Positions 8,544-17,593 are shown, counted from the first letter of the stretch. The stretch is DNA of 64,000 bases from Nostoc spongiaeforme FACHB-130 (GCF_014698475.1 NZ_JACJTB010000008.1:92570-156569), one strand, 5' to 3'. Notes: generated by a model from the sequence alone, not told the origin. Made by a program: numbers and translations.

Positions 8544-11500
8544 ATGCCATTAGGATTTTCTCAAGAACAGTTAACGCAACAAATTACTCATACTTTGGGC
8601 GAGACATTATCAAGTCAAGATATGGAAAGATGCTTGACAGAAGTGCAAATTGTCGAACCGCCTGTTGCTAAACAATTTTGGCAAGCAACAACGGCAAATC
8701 CGGGGATTTATATGATTGTCGCCGGGAAAGTGAGACTGTTGGATAATGCCAATAACTTAATTACTACCCTGACAACAGGGAGTGCATTTGGCGAATCAAC
8801 TTTGTTTCCCGAAGAAGAGTTTCGTTCTTACGTGGCGAGGGCTTCTGTTAACCTCAAATTGGGCTATTTACCGGAAGCACTGTTGCAGGCGATGATGCAG
8901 CAATATCCTAGTATGAGCGATCGCCTGCAAAAAAGAGCAGAACTTTGGAATTTACTTTTATTATGTTGCCAAAGTGCGCCCATCACCCTCAATGGCTCTG
9001 TAGAAGAGATGCTTCAGGCTTTATCTCTCTTCCGGCGACACAATTTAGATGCTGGCGCACCTCCAGCCAAATTATTTCAAGATACTAGACTTTGGCTATT
9101 GCGTCGTGGCAAATTACTCCACGCTGACGGACGAATATTAACATCCGGCAATATCTATATATATCCCCAAGAAGGCAGTTGGCAAGCTATACAACCAACC
9201 ATTGTCTATAGTCTACATAATGCTGATTGGCAAACGGCTGTGGCACATTGGCCGCAGTTGGCTGATTTGGCGGGGGAAGAAGGCAGGAGGCAGGGTGCAG
9301 GGGGCAGGAGAGAAGAAGAAGGCAGGAGGCAACAGGAGGTAGGGGGCAGGGGAGAAGGAATTTCTCAGTCCCTATCACCGCCGAAGCCCAAGAAGCTGCG
9401 TCAAGCTTATTTTCCTAACCCGACGGTGCGGGCAACTCATGTGTGGGGAAGGTTGACGAAGCGATATCCCTTTTTTGAACAACAAAGTGCCGCAGATTGT
9501 GGTGCAGCTTGCTTGGTGATGGTGAGTCGCTATTGGGGTAAGCGTTTAAGTATTAATCGACTGCGAGAGTTAGCGAATGTGAGTCGTGGTGGTGCTTCCC
9601 TGAGAGGTTTGACGGCGGCGGCTGAGAGTGTGGGTTTTGCGACTCGTCCGGTGAAAGCGAGTTTGGATAAATTAGCACAACAAACTCTACCTGCGATCGC
9701 TCATTGGGAAGGTAAACATTATGTTGTAGTCTATGAAATTACCAAAAAAAGGGTAATTATTGGTGATCCGGCAATTGGGCAACGCAATCTGACAGTCGGC
9801 GAATTTAAAGCTGGGTGGACTGGTTACGCCTTATTACTCCAACCCACAACCTTACTCAAAGAAACTGAAGAAGAAAATCTGCAATTTTGGCAGTTTTTTG
9901 ATTTAGTTAAACCCCATTGGCGAGTGCTGTTAGAAGTGTTCATTGCTTCGGTATTTATTCAAGTATTTGGATTAGTGACACCTTTATTTACACAACTACT
10001 TTTAGATAGAGTCATTGTTCAAGGAAGCAACCTGACATTAAATGCTGTGGGTTTAGGGTTGCTGATTTTCGGATTATTCCGCGTCGCTATTAATGGACTG
10101 CGACAATATCTTTTAGATCACACAGCCAATCGGATAAGCTTATCTTTATTGGTAGGTTTTATCAAACATACATTTCGTTTACCTCTGGCATTTTTTGAAT
10201 CGCGTTACGTTGGTGATATTGTTTCTCGCGTCCAAGAAAATCAAAAAATTCAGCGTTTTTTGACTGGAGAAGCTTTATCAATCACTTTAGATTTACTGAC
10301 AGTATTTATTTATGTCGGGTTGATGTTTTGGTACAGCCCATCAATGGCTTTACTCAGCTTATGTATTGTCCCACCGTTTATGTTGTTGGCGCTGGTGGCT
10401 ACACCATTTTTAAGACGAATTAGCCGTGAAGTATTTACCGCCACTGCCAACGAAAACAGTTATTTAATTCAATCTCTCACGGGGATTCGTTCAATTCGGT
10501 CGATGTCTATTGAGCAAACAGTTCGTTGGCATTGGGAAGAATTGTTGAATAATTTGATTAAAAAGACATTTAGCGGGCAAATTGTCGGCAATCAATTGCA
10601 AATTTTCAGTGCCACAATTGAAACAGTTGTCAGTACAGGTTTATTGTGGTTTGGGGCATCTTTGGTAATTCAACATCAACTGACAATCGGGCAACTAGTG
10701 GCTTTTAACATGCTTTTGGGTAATATTATTCGCCCTTTCCAAAGATTAGTGGTGTTGTGGAATCAAGTCCAGGAAGTGATGATTGCAACTGAGCGTATTA
10801 ATGATGTTTTAGAAGCCGAACCAGAAGAAGATTTACAACACCATACCCGGCAGACTTTACCAAGATTGCAAGGACATATTAAGTTTGAAAATGTCACTTT
10901 TCGCTATCATCCAGATAGTGATATTAATGTCTTAGAAAATCTCAGTTTTGAAATTAAACCCCAACAAACCGTGGCTGTAGTAGGGCGGAGTGGTTCGGGC
11001 AAAACTACCTTATCAAAATTAATTTTGGGGTTATATCCGCCGACAGATGGTAAAGTTTTAATTGACGCTCACGATGTGACTAGTATATCTTTGCGATCGC
11101 TGCGTTCTCAAATTGGGGTTGTTGACCAAGACACCTTTTTATTCGGCGGGACAATCCGCGAAAATATCAGCATTGCTCACCCCGAAGCTAACTTAGAAGA
11201 AATTATCCAAGCGGCGCGTTTAGCAGGTGCAGATGACTTCATTAAACAGTTACCAATGGGTTACGAAACTCAAATTGGTGAAGGTGGCGGAATGTTATCT
11301 GGTGGACAGCGCCAAAGAATTGCGATCGCTCGTGCTTTACTCGGCAATCCGCGTTTATTATTATTAGATGAAGCCACCAGTCACCTCGACGCTGAATCTG
11401 AACGCATCATTCAAAATAACCTGACAACCATCCTCAAAGGACGCACAAGTTTAATCATTGCTCATCGCCTGTCCACCGTGCGTCACGCAGACTTAATTCT

Positions 11501-11606
11501 GGTATTGGATCGTGGTTTATTAGTTGAAAGTGGCACTCACGACGAATTAATTGCCAGAAAAGGTCATTATTTTTATCTCAACCAGCAACAACTGGCGCAA
11601 ATATAG
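8544..11606 (+). CDS. HetC-like peptidase-containing ABC exporter
   Basis: A 1020-residue paralogue of the hetC product with the same plan: cNMP-binding-like region (about 35-240), C39 peptidase (about 310-435), transmembrane domain (about 455-740) and ATPase (about 770-1010). The catalytic triad is intact and falls at the same numbers as in HetC (Cys319, His392, Asp408). Walker A is GRSGSGKTT at 814-822 and the signature is LSGGQRQR. C39 domains remove leaders after GG/GA-type sites during export, which fits the small precursor genes at 17348-20027. A Gly/Arg/Glu-rich linker (about residues 245-275) is encoded by an intergenic-type repeat inserted in frame. GGAG precedes the ATG by 8 bp. The gene lies 371 bp upstream of the HlyD gene, its likely partner. 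Confidence 0.87.
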   Translation: MPLGFSQEQLTQQITHTLGETLSSQDMERCLTEVQIVEPPVAKQFWQATTANPGIYMIVAGKVRLLDNANNLITTLTTGSAFGESTLFPEEEFRSYVARASVNLKLGYLPEALLQAMMQQYPSMSDRLQKRAELWNLLLLCCQSAPITLNGSVEEMLQALSLFRRHNLDAGAPPAKLFQDTRLWLLRRGKLLHADGRILTSGNIYIYPQEGSWQAIQPTIVYSLHNADWQTAVAHWPQLADLAGEEGRRQGAGGRREEEGRRQQEVGGRGEGISQSLSPPKPKKLRQAYFPNPTVRATHVWGRLTKRYPFFEQQSAADCGAACLVMVSRYWGKRLSINRLRELANVSRGGASLRGLTAAAESVGFATRPVKASLDKLAQQTLPAIAHWEGKHYVVVYEITKKRVIIGDPAIGQRNLTVGEFKAGWTGYALLLQPTTLLKETEEENLQFWQFFDLVKPHWRVLLEVFIASVFIQVFGLVTPLFTQLLLDRVIVQGSNLTLNAVGLGLLIFGLFRVAINGLRQYLLDHTANRISLSLLVGFIKHTFRLPLAFFESRYVGDIVSRVQENQKIQRFLTGEALSITLDLLTVFIYVGLMFWYSPSMALLSLCIVPPFMLLALVATPFLRRISREVFTATANENSYLIQSLTGIRSIRSMSIEQTVRWHWEELLNNLIKKTFSGQIVGNQLQIFSATIETVVSTGLLWFGASLVIQHQLTIGQLVAFNMLLGNIIRPFQRLVVLWNQVQEVMIATERINDVLEAEPEEDLQHHTRQTLPRLQGHIKFENVTFRYHPDSDINVLENLSFEIKPQQTVAVVGRSGSGKTTLSKLILGLYPPTDGKVLIDAHDVTSISLRSLRSQIGVVDQDTFLFGGTIRENISIAHPEANLEEIIQAARLAGADDFIKQLPMGYETQIGEGGGMLSGGQRQRIAIARALLGNPRLLLLDEATSHLDAESERIIQNNLTTILKGRTSLIIAHRLSTVRHADLILVLDRGLLVESGTHDELIARKGHYFYLNQQQLAQI
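9277..9358. repeat. AGGAGGCAGG-type repeat inside exporter gene
   Basis: Purine-rich iterations of GGCAGGAG/GGGGGCAGG sit between the cNMP-like and C39 domains of the exporter. The same sort of sequence is normally intergenic (for example 26388-26412). It adds about 27 low-complexity residues without breaking the frame. Confidence 0.75.
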
Positions 11607-11977
11607 AACTTATTTCGTGTTCAGTGAAAGACTGATCATTAAGTCTGTAAGGGTTTAGGGGTATAAGGGAAAGAATAAAAACGACCATGACATAGTTAGA
11701 AATTAGTACTCTTTTCCTACACCCCGCACCCCTATATCCTTACACCCAATCGAAGTAATTCCTGACCTTCATAAGTCCAAAATCATACGATGTGTAACTT
11801 ACCTTTGAAACCCCTCTCTAAACCTCTCCCCGACACGGAGAGAGGCTTTGAATCTTGCTCCCCTTCCCTTGTAAGGAAGGGGTTGGGGGTTAGGTTTGAG
11901 ATAAAGTTGCACACGGCGTTAAAACAAATTGAGCATCTGGGAAATTTGCACATGAACAGTAAACTGTTGAATTACCT
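11607..11977. other. Repeat-filled gap between exporter and HlyD genes
   Basis: It holds an inverted G-rich/C-rich repeat (11646-11760: GGGTTTAGGGGTATAAGGG against CCCTATATCCTTACACCC) and a second common cyanobacterial repeat (11808-11905, with CTCTCCCCGACACGGAGAG and CCTTGTAAGGAAGGGG). An open frame at 11790-12062 is made of this repeat and is not called. The hairpins may attenuate but do not preclude co-transcription with the HlyD gene. Confidence 0.6.
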
Positions 11978-13528
11978 ATGCCAAATTCTTATCCCGATTT
12001 CTCATCCATACTTACTCAACCAAAGCAGAATGAACTTCGTCAGTTTGATGATTCTGATGTAGTTGTTGATAAATCAATCCAGACAACTGAAATTAATGAT
12101 TGGTATTACGGTACAGAAGAACTTCTAGATGCTTTACCCAAGCTTTGGACACGTTCAATGCTGTACTTGCTAGTGGCTTTTGCAGCCATTGTTATCCCTT
12201 GGACAATGCTCGCCAAAGTAGACGAAACAGGCTCTGCTAGAGGGCGTTTAGAACCAAAAGGTGCAACGCAAAAATTGGGTGTTCCGGTTACAGGTGCAGT
12301 CAAAGCCGTCAATGTTCAAGAAGGCGCGACGGTGAAAGCTGGACAGGTTTTGATGCAGTTAGATTCCGATGTGTTGCAAACAGATTTGCAACAAACACAA
12401 ACGAAGTTAGAAGGGTTAAATACTCGGCTATCACAGTTGGAATTACTCAAAAATCAACTGATGCTGGCGATTAATATTCAAGAACAACAAAACCAAGCCC
12501 AAGCCTTAGAAAAAGTTGCCCAAGTTAACCAAGCACAACAAAATCTCGATGCCAAAATCAGTAGTTATAACCTGCAAAGACTAGAAAAACTCGCCACTGT
12601 TGAACAGGCTAGACAGAAAATTAATTCCACACAGATTGACCAAAAATTAGCTCACAGTCGTTTTAATCGAGATGTAGCAGAAGTTGATCGCTATCGTCAA
12701 CTTTTAAACGAAGGTGCGATCGCGCAAGTTAAAGTAGTGGAATTAGAAAAAATTGCCGAAGAAAGTCAACGCTTGCGAGAACAAGCCAGCGCCGAACTCA
12801 CACAATCAGAATTAAGCTTACAGGAGGAAGTTAGTCGTTATCAATCCATCATGAGTCAAGCTTGGGCAGATATTCAGCAAGCTAAACTGCGCCTAAAAGA
12901 ACAACGCAGTAGCTATCAAAGCGTAGTGCAAGCCGGGAGACTGGCGTTGCTGAAAAGCCAAGAACAACTCAAAGATATGCAGAATCAAATCACTACCCTG
13001 CAATCGGAAATTGCCCAAACCAAGAGTCAGATTACCTCACTCAAACTGCAATTACAGCAGCGTGTAGTGCGATCGCCAATTGATGGCACAATCTTTGAAT
13101 TACCTGTCACCAAACCAGGACCCGTAGTCGAAGCGGGACAAATCGTCGCCCAAATTGCACCTAAGAATAGTGAGTTAATTATCAAAGCCCAAATGCCCAG
13201 TCAACAAAGTGGCTTCTTGAAAGTTGGTATGCCTGTCAAAGTCAAATTTGATGCCTATCCCTTCCAAGATTATGGAGTTGTCCAAGGGCGCGTTCATTGG
13301 ATTTCGCCAAGCTCGAAAGTCCAAACCGATAGCGAAGGCAAAGCCACTATCGAAACCTATGAATTGGATATTGTTTTAGATAAAACCTATATCCAAGCTG
13401 GTGATAAACGCATTGTTTTAACACCAGGTCAAACAGCAAATGCTGAAGTAATTATTCGTCAGCGTCGCATCATCGACTTTATCTTAGATCCATTTAAGAA
13501 ATTGCAAAAAGGCGGATTAGAACTGTAA
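11978..13528 (+). CDS. HlyD-family periplasmic adaptor (membrane fusion protein)
   Basis: A 516-residue protein with a cytosolic N-terminal tail, one transmembrane helix (about 58-80), a biotinyl-lipoyl-like half motif (about 105-130, GAVKAVNVQEGATVKAGQVL), a long coiled-coil hairpin (about 135-360, rich in Q, E, K and A), then the second lipoyl half and beta-barrel (about 365-490). HlyD proteins link an inner-membrane ABC exporter to an outer-membrane channel in type I secretion. It lies directly after the HetC-like exporter and most likely works with it; pairing with HetC is also possible. No TolC-like gene is in the window. The start lacks a strong ribosome-binding site. Confidence 0.88.
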   Translation: MPNSYPDFSSILTQPKQNELRQFDDSDVVVDKSIQTTEINDWYYGTEELLDALPKLWTRSMLYLLVAFAAIVIPWTMLAKVDETGSARGRLEPKGATQKLGVPVTGAVKAVNVQEGATVKAGQVLMQLDSDVLQTDLQQTQTKLEGLNTRLSQLELLKNQLMLAINIQEQQNQAQALEKVAQVNQAQQNLDAKISSYNLQRLEKLATVEQARQKINSTQIDQKLAHSRFNRDVAEVDRYRQLLNEGAIAQVKVVELEKIAEESQRLREQASAELTQSELSLQEEVSRYQSIMSQAWADIQQAKLRLKEQRSSYQSVVQAGRLALLKSQEQLKDMQNQITTLQSEIAQTKSQITSLKLQLQQRVVRSPIDGTIFELPVTKPGPVVEAGQIVAQIAPKNSELIIKAQMPSQQSGFLKVGMPVKVKFDAYPFQDYGVVQGRVHWISPSSKVQTDSEGKATIETYELDIVLDKTYIQAGDKRIVLTPGQTANAEVIIRQRRIIDFILDPFKKLQKGGLEL

Positions 13529-13880
13529 TGATTATGGCTACTTTGTTTTGAAACGTGAATAAAATTGACAAGGGAGACAAGGAGGATAAGGGAGATAAGG
13601 TAGAGAGAGCTATAAAATCATGTATCTTGATTTTTAATAGGGTAGGCTTTGATAGTCTGCCCTAATTTTACTTTTTATTTTATGCGTGACAATTAGATCC
13701 CCGACTTCTTGAAGAAGTCGGGGATCTGAATTTTTATGTCTAACATAAAATATTAATTAGCAGGCGAAACTTCCACTAGATAGAGATAATAAAAGCCCTT
13801 ACCAGCCAATATATATAGATATGAAATTAACCTCGATGCACCCTACAAAACACTAATCAAAATTAGTGGAGGAATTAATT
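13529..13880. other. Gap with short repeats and REP hairpin
   Basis: It contains a purine-rich AGACAAGGAG-type repeat (about 13568-13605) and a palindromic REP-like hairpin at 13695-13727, which may terminate the HlyD transcript although no long T-run follows. The ribosome-binding site GGAGG at about 13868 belongs to the next gene. Confidence 0.55.
13695..13727. repeat. ATCCCCGACTTCT palindromic repeat, copy 1
   Basis: A 15-bp perfect stem (AGATCCCCGACTTCT and complement) with a 3-nt loop. Identical-core copies lie at 14671-14703 and 46032-46064. It is a REP-like dispersed element that can act as a terminator hairpin. Confidence 0.85.
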
Positions 13881-14657
13881 ATGGCAAAGCTGTTAAATAT
13901 TGCTGTGGAAGACATTATTGAATACATCAAATTGTCTTGTCAAGTTCCTAGTATATTAGATGCGATCGCTACTCAAAAAATTATTGCCGAAACAGTCGAA
14001 AAAGTCGGGATTACCGTCGAAGTTGAAGAACTCCAACAAGCCGCAGATAGTATGCGTGTTGCCAATAAACTCCTCAGAGCGGAAGACACTTGGGCTTGGC
14101 TAGAAAGATATCATCTGTCTTTAGATGATTTTGAAGAAATCGCTAAAGCCAACATTTTATCTACCAAATTAGCGAATCATTTGTTTGCTGAGAAGGTCGA
14201 GCCTTATTTTTATGCCCGTCAATTTGAATATTATGTCGCAGCAATTTATGAAGTCATTTTTGATGATGAAGACTTAGCATTAGAGATATTTTATGCACTG
14301 CAAGAAGGTGAAATTAGTTTTCAAGAAGTTGCCCGTCAATATATCGAAAACCCCGAAATTCGTCGGGCTGGAGGTTATCAAGGAATCCGCACCCGCGCCG
14401 ACTTAAGACCAGAACTCGCCGCCGCCGTATTTGCTGCTACTCCACCACAAATTATCAAACCAATTATCACACCCAAAGGAGTACATATAATTGCTGTTGA
14501 GGAAATCATTAAACCGGAATTAAATGAGCAATTACGTTTGCAAATTATCGGCGAGTTTTTTAGTAATTGGTTACAGCAACAAGTTGCAAATTTAGAAATA
14601 GTGACAAAGCTACCAAATAATTCTCCACCATCTCAAAATTTACCAAGACCTGCTTAA
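13881..14657 (+). CDS. SurA/parvulin-like peptidylprolyl isomerase, second copy
   Basis: A 258-residue protein, paralogous to the one at 5896. It has a SurA-like helical N-terminus and a parvulin domain (about 115-220), including EISFQEVARQY and a GVHIIAVEEI strand. The ATG at 13881 is preferred over a GTG 15 bases upstream because GGAGG lies just before it (the GTG reading would translate the ribosome-binding site). It has no export signal, so it probably acts in the cytosol or on the cytoplasmic face of the exporter. It follows the HlyD gene and faces the HopA1 lyase gene; a role in handling RiPP precursors or exported cargo is inference. Confidence 0.78.
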   Translation: MAKLLNIAVEDIIEYIKLSCQVPSILDAIATQKIIAETVEKVGITVEVEELQQAADSMRVANKLLRAEDTWAWLERYHLSLDDFEEIAKANILSTKLANHLFAEKVEPYFYARQFEYYVAAIYEVIFDDEDLALEIFYALQEGEISFQEVARQYIENPEIRRAGGYQGIRTRADLRPELAAAVFAATPPQIIKPIITPKGVHIIAVEEIIKPELNEQLRLQIIGEFFSNWLQQQVANLEIVTKLPNNSPPSQNLPRPA

Positions 14658-14670
14658 TTACTCAATTTTT

Positions 14671-14705
14671 AAATCCCCGACTTCTTGGAGAAGTCGGGGA
14701 TTTTT
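14671..14705. terminator. Bidirectional terminator made of REP repeat
   Basis: A 15-bp perfect stem AAATCCCCGACTTCT with a TGG loop, flanked by A/T runs on both sides. It lies between the convergent genes ending at 14657 and 14724. It is copy 2 of the palindromic repeat at 13695 and 46032, here apparently serving as a shared terminator. Confidence 0.75.
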
Positions 14706-14723
14706 CGAGGACTACTAGGAAAA

Positions 14724-15830
14724 TTATGATAAAGATAAAGGCATATAGATATCCGCAGAATTAGCATTCAAATAAGGGCGTTGTAATTCTACTTGGAATA
14801 GGGAAAATTGTTCGAGAATTGCTGCTAGGCGATGGGCTGGTGTGTCATTACCTTGCTCCCAAGCATTCAGCAAACCATTAGCAATAATTTGACAACGATG
14901 TGTCCCAAAACTTTCTTGTTCGGCAAATCTGCGGTTTGGTTCTTCCGCGATCGCTAACCCCGGTGCCATAAACTTAGTAAATAAAGGTACTTCCGGCTGA
15001 AAATAAGACTGACATTCGACATACACCCTTTCTAACACTGGGTGAATTGTCTCATAATCTTTTTTATCAAAGTAAAATACTGCGGAATCGTAACGTTCGT
15101 AATCGGAAGGATTGTATAAGGCTTTCAATGAGAAAGGAATCTCTAGAAAATTGAGTTGTGTAGTTAAAGTCTGCATAACTGCAACCGCACCTTCGGGAGT
15201 GACATTAAAGTAAACACGCACCAATCTTTCTCGATTTGTGGCAGTTCCAGCGTTCGCCACCGCCATATAAAATCCATTCTGTACCAAATTTTTGGGCATT
15301 TTGACTGCAACATACTTACCCACAGTTGCAGACTGATGTTGGGGTAATAAATGACGACTGCGCTCAATATGCAGAGTTAAACCATCTTTTTGAACTGCCA
15401 AAGTATGATCAAGGTTTTCTTTGACTACCTGCCAATTGTAATACCAATAGCCATCGCCTTGATTACTTTCGTGCAGGCGATCGTAAAAGGCCACATCAAC
15501 ACCAAGCAAAGTATTATTTTCTAGATTTTGGTTTAAAGCTACAGTGTTAGTCTCTGTATCAACCGCTAGAGAACTTTTTAAAGAGCCATTGTAATAAATG
15601 CCATAAAGAAAACCTCGCAATTGCATACTTAAGAATTTCTTTTTTAACGCCGCAGGTAATTGCTGAAAGCGGGAAATTGCTGATTCTGGCAGTTGCAATG
15701 GTTTGTAATTTGGATGCTTAATACAATAATCAGACTCAATTTCAATCTGAGAAATAATATCTTGTAGTGATATCTGCAATGACTCAGGAATTTCTGCAAG
15801 TTGAGTGGCGATGGAATCTAACATTTGCAT
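14724..15830 (-). CDS. HopA1-family lyase (split RiPP dehydratase partner)
   Basis: A 368-residue protein. Its C-terminal two thirds match the HopA1 effector-like fold as I know it: NGFYMAVANAG, then RVYFNVTPEGAVAVM, IPFSLKALYNP, YDSAVFYF, VPLFTKFMAPGLAIAEEP and a final SFGTHRC. In class V lanthipeptides (LxmY) and thioamitides (TvaD), proteins of this family remove phosphate from phospho-Ser/Thr to give dehydroalanine or dehydrobutyrine, working with an APH-like kinase. Such a kinase gene lies next door at 16100, in the same direction and upstream in the transcript, and the precursor-like genes lie further upstream. Function in this organism is inferred from family plus context. A plant-pathogen-type effector role is unlikely, since no type III system is visible. 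Confidence 0.8.
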   Translation of the reverse strand: MQMLDSIATQLAEIPESLQISLQDIISQIEIESDYCIKHPNYKPLQLPESAISRFQQLPAALKKKFLSMQLRGFLYGIYYNGSLKSSLAVDTETNTVALNQNLENNTLLGVDVAFYDRLHESNQGDGYWYYNWQVVKENLDHTLAVQKDGLTLHIERSRHLLPQHQSATVGKYVAVKMPKNLVQNGFYMAVANAGTATNRERLVRVYFNVTPEGAVAVMQTLTTQLNFLEIPFSLKALYNPSDYERYDSAVFYFDKKDYETIHPVLERVYVECQSYFQPEVPLFTKFMAPGLAIAEEPNRRFAEQESFGTHRCQIIANGLLNAWEQGNDTPAHRLAAILEQFSLFQVELQRPYLNANSADIYMPLSLS

Positions 15831-16099
15831 AAAAGCTTACCTGTGATTGAAGAATTCGGGAGTTAGGAAGCAGTTCTGATGAAGAAATTTACAACCATGA
15901 ATCAAAGAGGTATTTAAACTACTCCCAACTCCCCTTATTTCTCTATAGATGGTTAATTCTAATCGGACTTACGCAGGTGTAAGTTGGCTGGAGGAACGGA
16001 ACCCAACATTCACGCATACTTTGTTGGGTTACGCTATCGCTACACTCAACCTACTATTCTCTTAACTGGGAGGGAGAGGTCTGTCGAATTGAATTCACG
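15831..16099. other. Spacer between kinase and lyase genes
   Basis: 270 bp dominated by the inverted copy of the 91-bp dispersed repeat (15976-16066). No gene or clear promoter is seen. The repeat may separate the kinase and lyase transcripts. Confidence 0.5.
15976..16066. repeat. 91-bp dispersed repeat, inverted right copy
   Basis: The reverse complement of 3326-3416, with few mismatches. The two copies flank 12.6 kb that contain hetP, both foldase genes, the second exporter, the HlyD gene and the HopA1 lyase gene. Confidence 0.8.
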
Positions 16100-17299
16100 T
16101 TAATAAACGCTTGACGGTAAGAGTTCTAAAGCTTCAACACCAAAAATTGTTTTCATTGATGCTTGGGGATTACATAGCAAACTCTTAGCAACTTGCAGCA
16201 TACAAATTCCAATATTACCGAAGGTTTTTTCATGCTGGAGTCCGGCTTGAATAGCGATAATTAAGGCTAAACCGCAAAACTGCACTACTCTTTCTAAAAA
16301 ATCTGGACGACGCTGCAAAATTTCTGGGAATTGAGTTAAATAAGTTGACATCAGCGCCGCAATCGAAGGCTGAAGTAATTCTAATGGTGTTGTAGCGAGA
16401 CGCAATGACTCTTCAATAGCCATCGACTTACTAGTTGTCATACTATACAACCAAAATTGCAAATAGCTGGAAATGAGCATTCCTAAATCATGGGCTGGAT
16501 CTCCCCAAGCGCCGCGTTCCCAGTCAATCAAGCGAATTATACTTTCACCAGCAAAAGAGTTATTTGCAACTGCTTCTTCCCAACTTAAAGATAAAAGAAG
16601 ATTGTTCAGTTTTAGGTCATGATGAGTCAGACAATAGCGGGTGTAAGAACGGCTTAACTCTGCGATCGCCTGCCCCAAACTATCGTAACGTTGATATAAG
16701 GCAAAAAATTTCAATCCCTCACTCGGAACTATGCCAAAAATTTCTGGGGTAATTCTATCTAGTCCTAAATTTAGGTTCGGACTTTTAAGTTGAGATACTT
16801 GCTCGTTTTTTTGAAAGAATGCTTCATATTCTGGATGTGCGATCGTAGCACGATGAAGTGATGCTAAAGTTGCGCCAATCACTTTCGCAATTTCAGTGGG
16901 AAAGACATTTTCTCTGGCATAGAAATCAGCCAAATCTCGATATTTACTCAGATAATTAAAAACAATGATGGAATTTTCTTCATCAAAATGCACTGCTTCT
17001 GAACAATAAGCGCGAAGATGATTAATTTCTGGAAAAGTCTGCAAGAACTGATGCACTCTCCATTCTTCAACAAATTCCCCAGCCGTTTTTCCTTCTCGAT
17101 TCAGGCGCTCTTGTTTCACTAAAAGTTGCCGATTATCTGGTAAAGTCACTAACAAGTTAAAGTTTTTCGCTGGTTTTAACTCAATCTTCGTTAATGACTG
17201 TTCTGCTTGAGAACAAAGTCCAACTGTAAGCAAGTATTCCAATACATTTTGAGAGCTTAATAAAAATGCCATAGTCTTAGATGTGGAGAATTTTTGCAA
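16100..17299 (-). CDS. APH-family phosphotransferase (putative RiPP Ser/Thr kinase)
   Basis: A 399-residue protein of the aminoglycoside-phosphotransferase/choline-kinase fold. It has an N-lobe with LLVKQERL (ATP-binding lysine), the catalytic loop THHDLKLNN (Asp228, Asn233) and the metal-binding IDWERG (Asp259) followed by WGDPAHDLG. Kinases of this fold form the first half of the split dehydratase in class V lanthipeptide and thioamitide pathways, phosphorylating Ser/Thr of a precursor. The HopA1 lyase gene lies 269 bp downstream and precursor-like genes lie immediately upstream (first stop at 17348). Antibiotic resistance is a less likely reading given these neighbours. An internal Met at residue 10 is an alternative start. 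Confidence 0.78.
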   Translation of the reverse strand: MQKFSTSKTMAFLLSSQNVLEYLLTVGLCSQAEQSLTKIELKPAKNFNLLVTLPDNRQLLVKQERLNREGKTAGEFVEEWRVHQFLQTFPEINHLRAYCSEAVHFDEENSIIVFNYLSKYRDLADFYARENVFPTEIAKVIGATLASLHRATIAHPEYEAFFQKNEQVSQLKSPNLNLGLDRITPEIFGIVPSEGLKFFALYQRYDSLGQAIAELSRSYTRYCLTHHDLKLNNLLLSLSWEEAVANNSFAGESIIRLIDWERGAWGDPAHDLGMLISSYLQFWLYSMTTSKSMAIEESLRLATTPLELLQPSIAALMSTYLTQFPEILQRRPDFLERVVQFCGLALIIAIQAGLQHEKTFGNIGICMLQVAKSLLCNPQASMKTIFGVEALELLPSSVY

Positions 17300-17347
17300 A
17301 GATTAACTATGATTTCTATGATCACCGTCTCAATTGTGAGGCAACAA

Positions 17348-17593
17348 TTAAAATAAACTAAACACCGAATAGGTAGATTTAGGCTGAGGAATTTTGAAGG
17401 ATTTTGCTATTGATGAAATACTGTAGATTGCATAAGTAGATAGGACAAAATTCAAGAATGTATAAGCAAAATTCAGAAGTTGCTGCAATTCCGATTCCCC
17501 ACCATATATAAATAGAGAATCTAGTTCATTTACTTCAGTCAGGTAGCTGTTTAAGTCAAGAGGACTTAAATCAGTAATGATAATCTTGGCCAT
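17348..17593 (-). CDS. Divergent RiPP-precursor-like peptide with YGG site
   Basis: Read from the internal ATG at 17593 (81 residues). That start aligns MAKIIITDL with the MANITLSEL start of the neighbouring peptides and removes a 24-residue upstream extension. The leader (about 1-31) is acidic and ends in LFIYGG, a classical double-glycine-type site. The core begins ESELQQ and includes a hydrophobic stretch (about 36-60) and the same SIAKSF motif as the neighbours. It has no cysteine after the site. It is the member closest to the kinase gene and the most diverged. Assigning it as a substrate is inference. Confidence 0.65.
   Translation of the reverse strand: MAKIIITDLSPLDLNSYLTEVNELDSLFIYGGESELQQLLNFAYTFLNFVLSTYAIYSISSIAKSFKIPQPKSTYSVFSLF

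Noticed and set aside
11790..12062. 90-codon open frame before the HlyD gene
   Set aside because: Its first half is a common dispersed repeat and its second half overlaps the HlyD gene in another frame.
14724..15830. HopA1-family protein as a type III effector
   Set aside because: No type III secretion genes are visible and RiPP-type neighbours are present.
16100..17299. Kinase as an aminoglycoside resistance gene
   Set aside because: Fold is shared, but the HopA1 lyase and precursor neighbours make a RiPP role much more likely.
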